NCBI GenBank assembly: GCA_031216915.1
Contig: CM062296.1
Coordinates: forward strand, 64,324,148-64,388,147
DNA length: 64,000 bases
From: Pictodentalium vernedei
Lineage: Eukaryota; Mollusca; Scaphopoda; Dentaliida; Dentaliidae
Reading direction: 5' to 3'
A model generated the notes under the pieces. It searched no databases and had not been told where the DNA came from. It was given only the letters and a program-made list of their open reading frames with translations. Made by a program: the position numbers and the translations under genes. Below, one piece after another: positions 63,929-64,000 of this stretch (positions are counted from its first letter, which is position 1; the number at the start of each line of letters is the position of its first letter).

Positions 63929-64000
63929 TACCGAGCAATAGAGGATATGATTGCCCGTTAAATCGACATTAATGCAGTAGGAAACGCCCTGCAAAGTGGT

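Overview
The window is metazoan genomic DNA, probably from a marine invertebrate. The evidence is a spliced host gene, many nested DNA-transposon remnants, pol III-derived SINEs and frequent poly(C)/poly(G) runs. The species cannot be read from the sequence. There is one 100-base assembly gap at 6461-6560. Apart from transposons, the only host gene with convincing exon structure is a minus-strand gene resembling the phytanoyl-CoA dioxygenase (PhyH) family. Its first coding exon (51163-51296) and second exon (40999-41167) are split by a 10-kb intron.

The centrepiece is a complete Polinton/Maverick (adintovirus-like) element at 17969-37045 (19,077 bp). It begins AG and ends CT, has near-identical terminal inverted repeats of about 0.67 and 0.79 kb, and is flanked by a perfect 6-bp target duplication TGCGTG. 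Plus-strand genes, left to right: a DUF8207-like protein, a small Ala/Lys-rich protein, the packaging ATPase, a penton-like minor capsid protein, a hydrophobic GLYL-repeat protein, a small charged protein, a BIR-UBA-RING (IAP-like) protein, a SAP/protein-primed family B DNA polymerase, an adenain-type protease and a fibre-like repeat protein. Minus-strand genes, in coordinate order: two tandem paralogues of unknown function, the double jelly-roll major capsid protein, a zinc-ribbon/PLA2-like/integrase gene, a membrane protein with YPTL and PTAP late-domain motifs, and a Cys/His protein. Hairpins sit where plus and minus genes converge. This is a virus-like replication, packaging and integration gene set. 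Many of the genes carry in-frame stops or frameshifts, and the integrase has lost its catalytic glutamate, so this copy is dead although its termini look young.

Left of the Polinton lie: the 5' part of a DIRS/Ngaro-type retroelement (Gag-like ORF plus open RT/RNase H, running off the left edge); a MULE-type inverted-repeat element carrying a transposase remnant; a 105-bp tandem array; GGACCG-rich repeats around the gap; a coding-like but unidentified minus-strand stretch (7.1-8.2 kb); piggyBac-type hairpin MITEs; 5S-rRNA-headed SINEs; and a 335-bp tandem array.

Right of the Polinton, the PhyH-like intron holds a compound structure. Two inverted arms (about 41.49-43.86 and 46.49-48.25 kb) enclose a satellite of 28 units with an exact 82-bp period. 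The satellite sequence matches one half of a neighbouring palindrome. Beyond the gene are hAT, Tc1/mariner and piggyBac-type MITEs with readable target duplications, a foldback element filled with an AATTGTAATTACAACTT minisatellite, a tRNA-headed SINE, and a decayed unidentified coding sequence (59.9-62.8 kb) broken by several nested insertions.
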